The position numbers and the translations under genes were made by a program. The notes beneath the pieces were generated by a model. It had not been told where the DNA came from, did no database searches, and was given only the letters and a program-made list of their open reading frames with translations. Shown one piece after another: positions 6,122 through 6,440 of a stretch of 6,440 nt of DNA. The first letter of the stretch is position 1, and each line of letters starts with the position of its first letter. The stretch lies in assembly GCA_029564115.1 (NCBI GenBank), contig JAKQQP010000023.1:1-6440 (forward strand). The letters run 5' to 3'. This DNA comes from Candidatus Rifleibacteriota bacterium. Lineage in GTDB: Bacteria; Riflebacteria; Ozemobacteria; Ozemobacterales; Ozemobacteraceae.

Positions 6122-6440
6122 TTATGCGGCCTCCTTGAGTTCGAGTTCTTTGCTGAAAGCGTTGATAACGGTATCGAGATCCGAGTCTTTGATCTCTGCA
6201 GATTCTTTGATGGGCCGGTCAAGGCCGATGAGATTGCCGATGACAGCTTTCATGTCATCAGGTGTCTGACCGAGTTTGGCAGAGAGATTGAACAGGAGTC
6301 TGATCTTCTGCACTCTCTTCTGAGCTTGTTCACCCTTGTTATCGGGTTTCTGAGGGGTCTTTTCTGCTTTGTCAGCTGATTCCGATTTCGGGTTGCTGCT
6401 GACGCGGGTCTTCTTGTGTTCATCAAGATTGGTTACCTGC
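6122..6440 (-). CDS. C-terminal part of a recombination-operon protein, possibly a single-strand-annealing protein (5' end outside window)
   Basis: An open frame runs in from the right edge for about 105 codons and stops at TAA 6124-6122. It starts with a charged, low-complexity stretch rich in K, S, E and P (about 40 residues). A compact helical tail follows: RVQKIRLLFNLSAKLGQTPD, then DDMKAVIGNLIG, then DSDLDTVINAFSKELELKEA. Small helical tails after a flexible linker are common at the ends of phage annealing proteins (ERF, RecT or Rad52-like), and such genes often sit directly before a Cas4- or YqaJ-like exonuclease. That identification is inference from context and tail shape; the catalytic part is outside the window. 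Internal GTG or ATG codons lack a convincing ribosome binding site. Its end contains the ribosome binding site of the exonuclease gene. Confidence 0.7.
   Translation of the reverse strand, partial: QVTNLDEHKKTRVSSNPKSESADKAEKTPQKPDNKGEQAQKRVQKIRLLFNLSAKLGQTPDDMKAVIGNLIGLDRPIKESAEIKDSDLDTVINAFSKELELKEAA
6130..6136 (-). promoter_or_regulatory. Strong ribosome binding site fixing the exonuclease start
   Basis: AAGGAGG lies 9 nt before the ATG at 6120, inside the last codons of the upstream gene. It settles the start of the exonuclease at 6120 and implies translational coupling with the preceding gene. Confidence 0.8.

Noticed and set aside
5843..6379. 178-codon open frame on the + strand
   Set aside because: It is antisense to the exonuclease and the gene before it, both supported by motifs, a strong ribosome binding site and tight spacing. 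The translation has no recognisable domain.

Overview
This window is a mosaic accessory region. Every gene I can support is read from the minus strand, so transcription runs from high to low coordinates. Moderate base composition, a lipobox lipoprotein and a Sec-exported SEL1-repeat protein point to a Gram-negative bacterium. A deltaproteobacterial or similar anaerobe would fit, but nothing here fixes the taxon. The island-like content is: a type I restriction-modification methylase, two further nuclease-like proteins, a split lipoprotein gene, and what looks like the end of a phage or mobile-element recombination operon.

Layout in transcription order. (1) 6440-5266: the end of a gene open at the window edge, possibly a single-strand-annealing-type protein. 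It lies 1 nt from a Cas4/RecB-like PD-(D/E)xK exonuclease with C-terminal cysteines. A strong intrinsic terminator at 5252-5221 closes this operon. (2) 5220-4690: gene-free. At 5001-5200 it holds seven copies of the heptamer TGYAGGG in two groups facing each other across an A+T-rich core, a candidate replication origin or operator region. (3) 4647-4099: an exported SEL1-repeat protein with tandem 108-bp DNA repeats. (4) 3983-2214: a YwqK/MORN-type lipoprotein gene broken in two. Its N-terminal part is at 3983-3765 and its C-terminal part at 2360-2214. Between them lies a single gene of about 438 codons (3677-2361) whose C terminus carries a HEPN-type R-x4-H ribonuclease motif. (5) 2209-1706: a small PD-(D/E)xK-fold protein that starts 4 nt after the lipoprotein remnant. 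(6) 1524-1: hsdM of a type I R-M system, nearly complete, with a plausible promoter of its own; hsdS and hsdR would lie beyond the left edge.

If the genes act together, hsdM, the small PD-(D/E)xK protein and the HEPN protein form a defence-type cluster, and the exonuclease operon belongs to a neighbouring mobile element. The most notable observations are the one-gene insertion of the HEPN ORF into the lipoprotein gene, the symmetrical heptamer array, and a near-identical leader with a G-tract shared by the SEL1 and lipoprotein genes.
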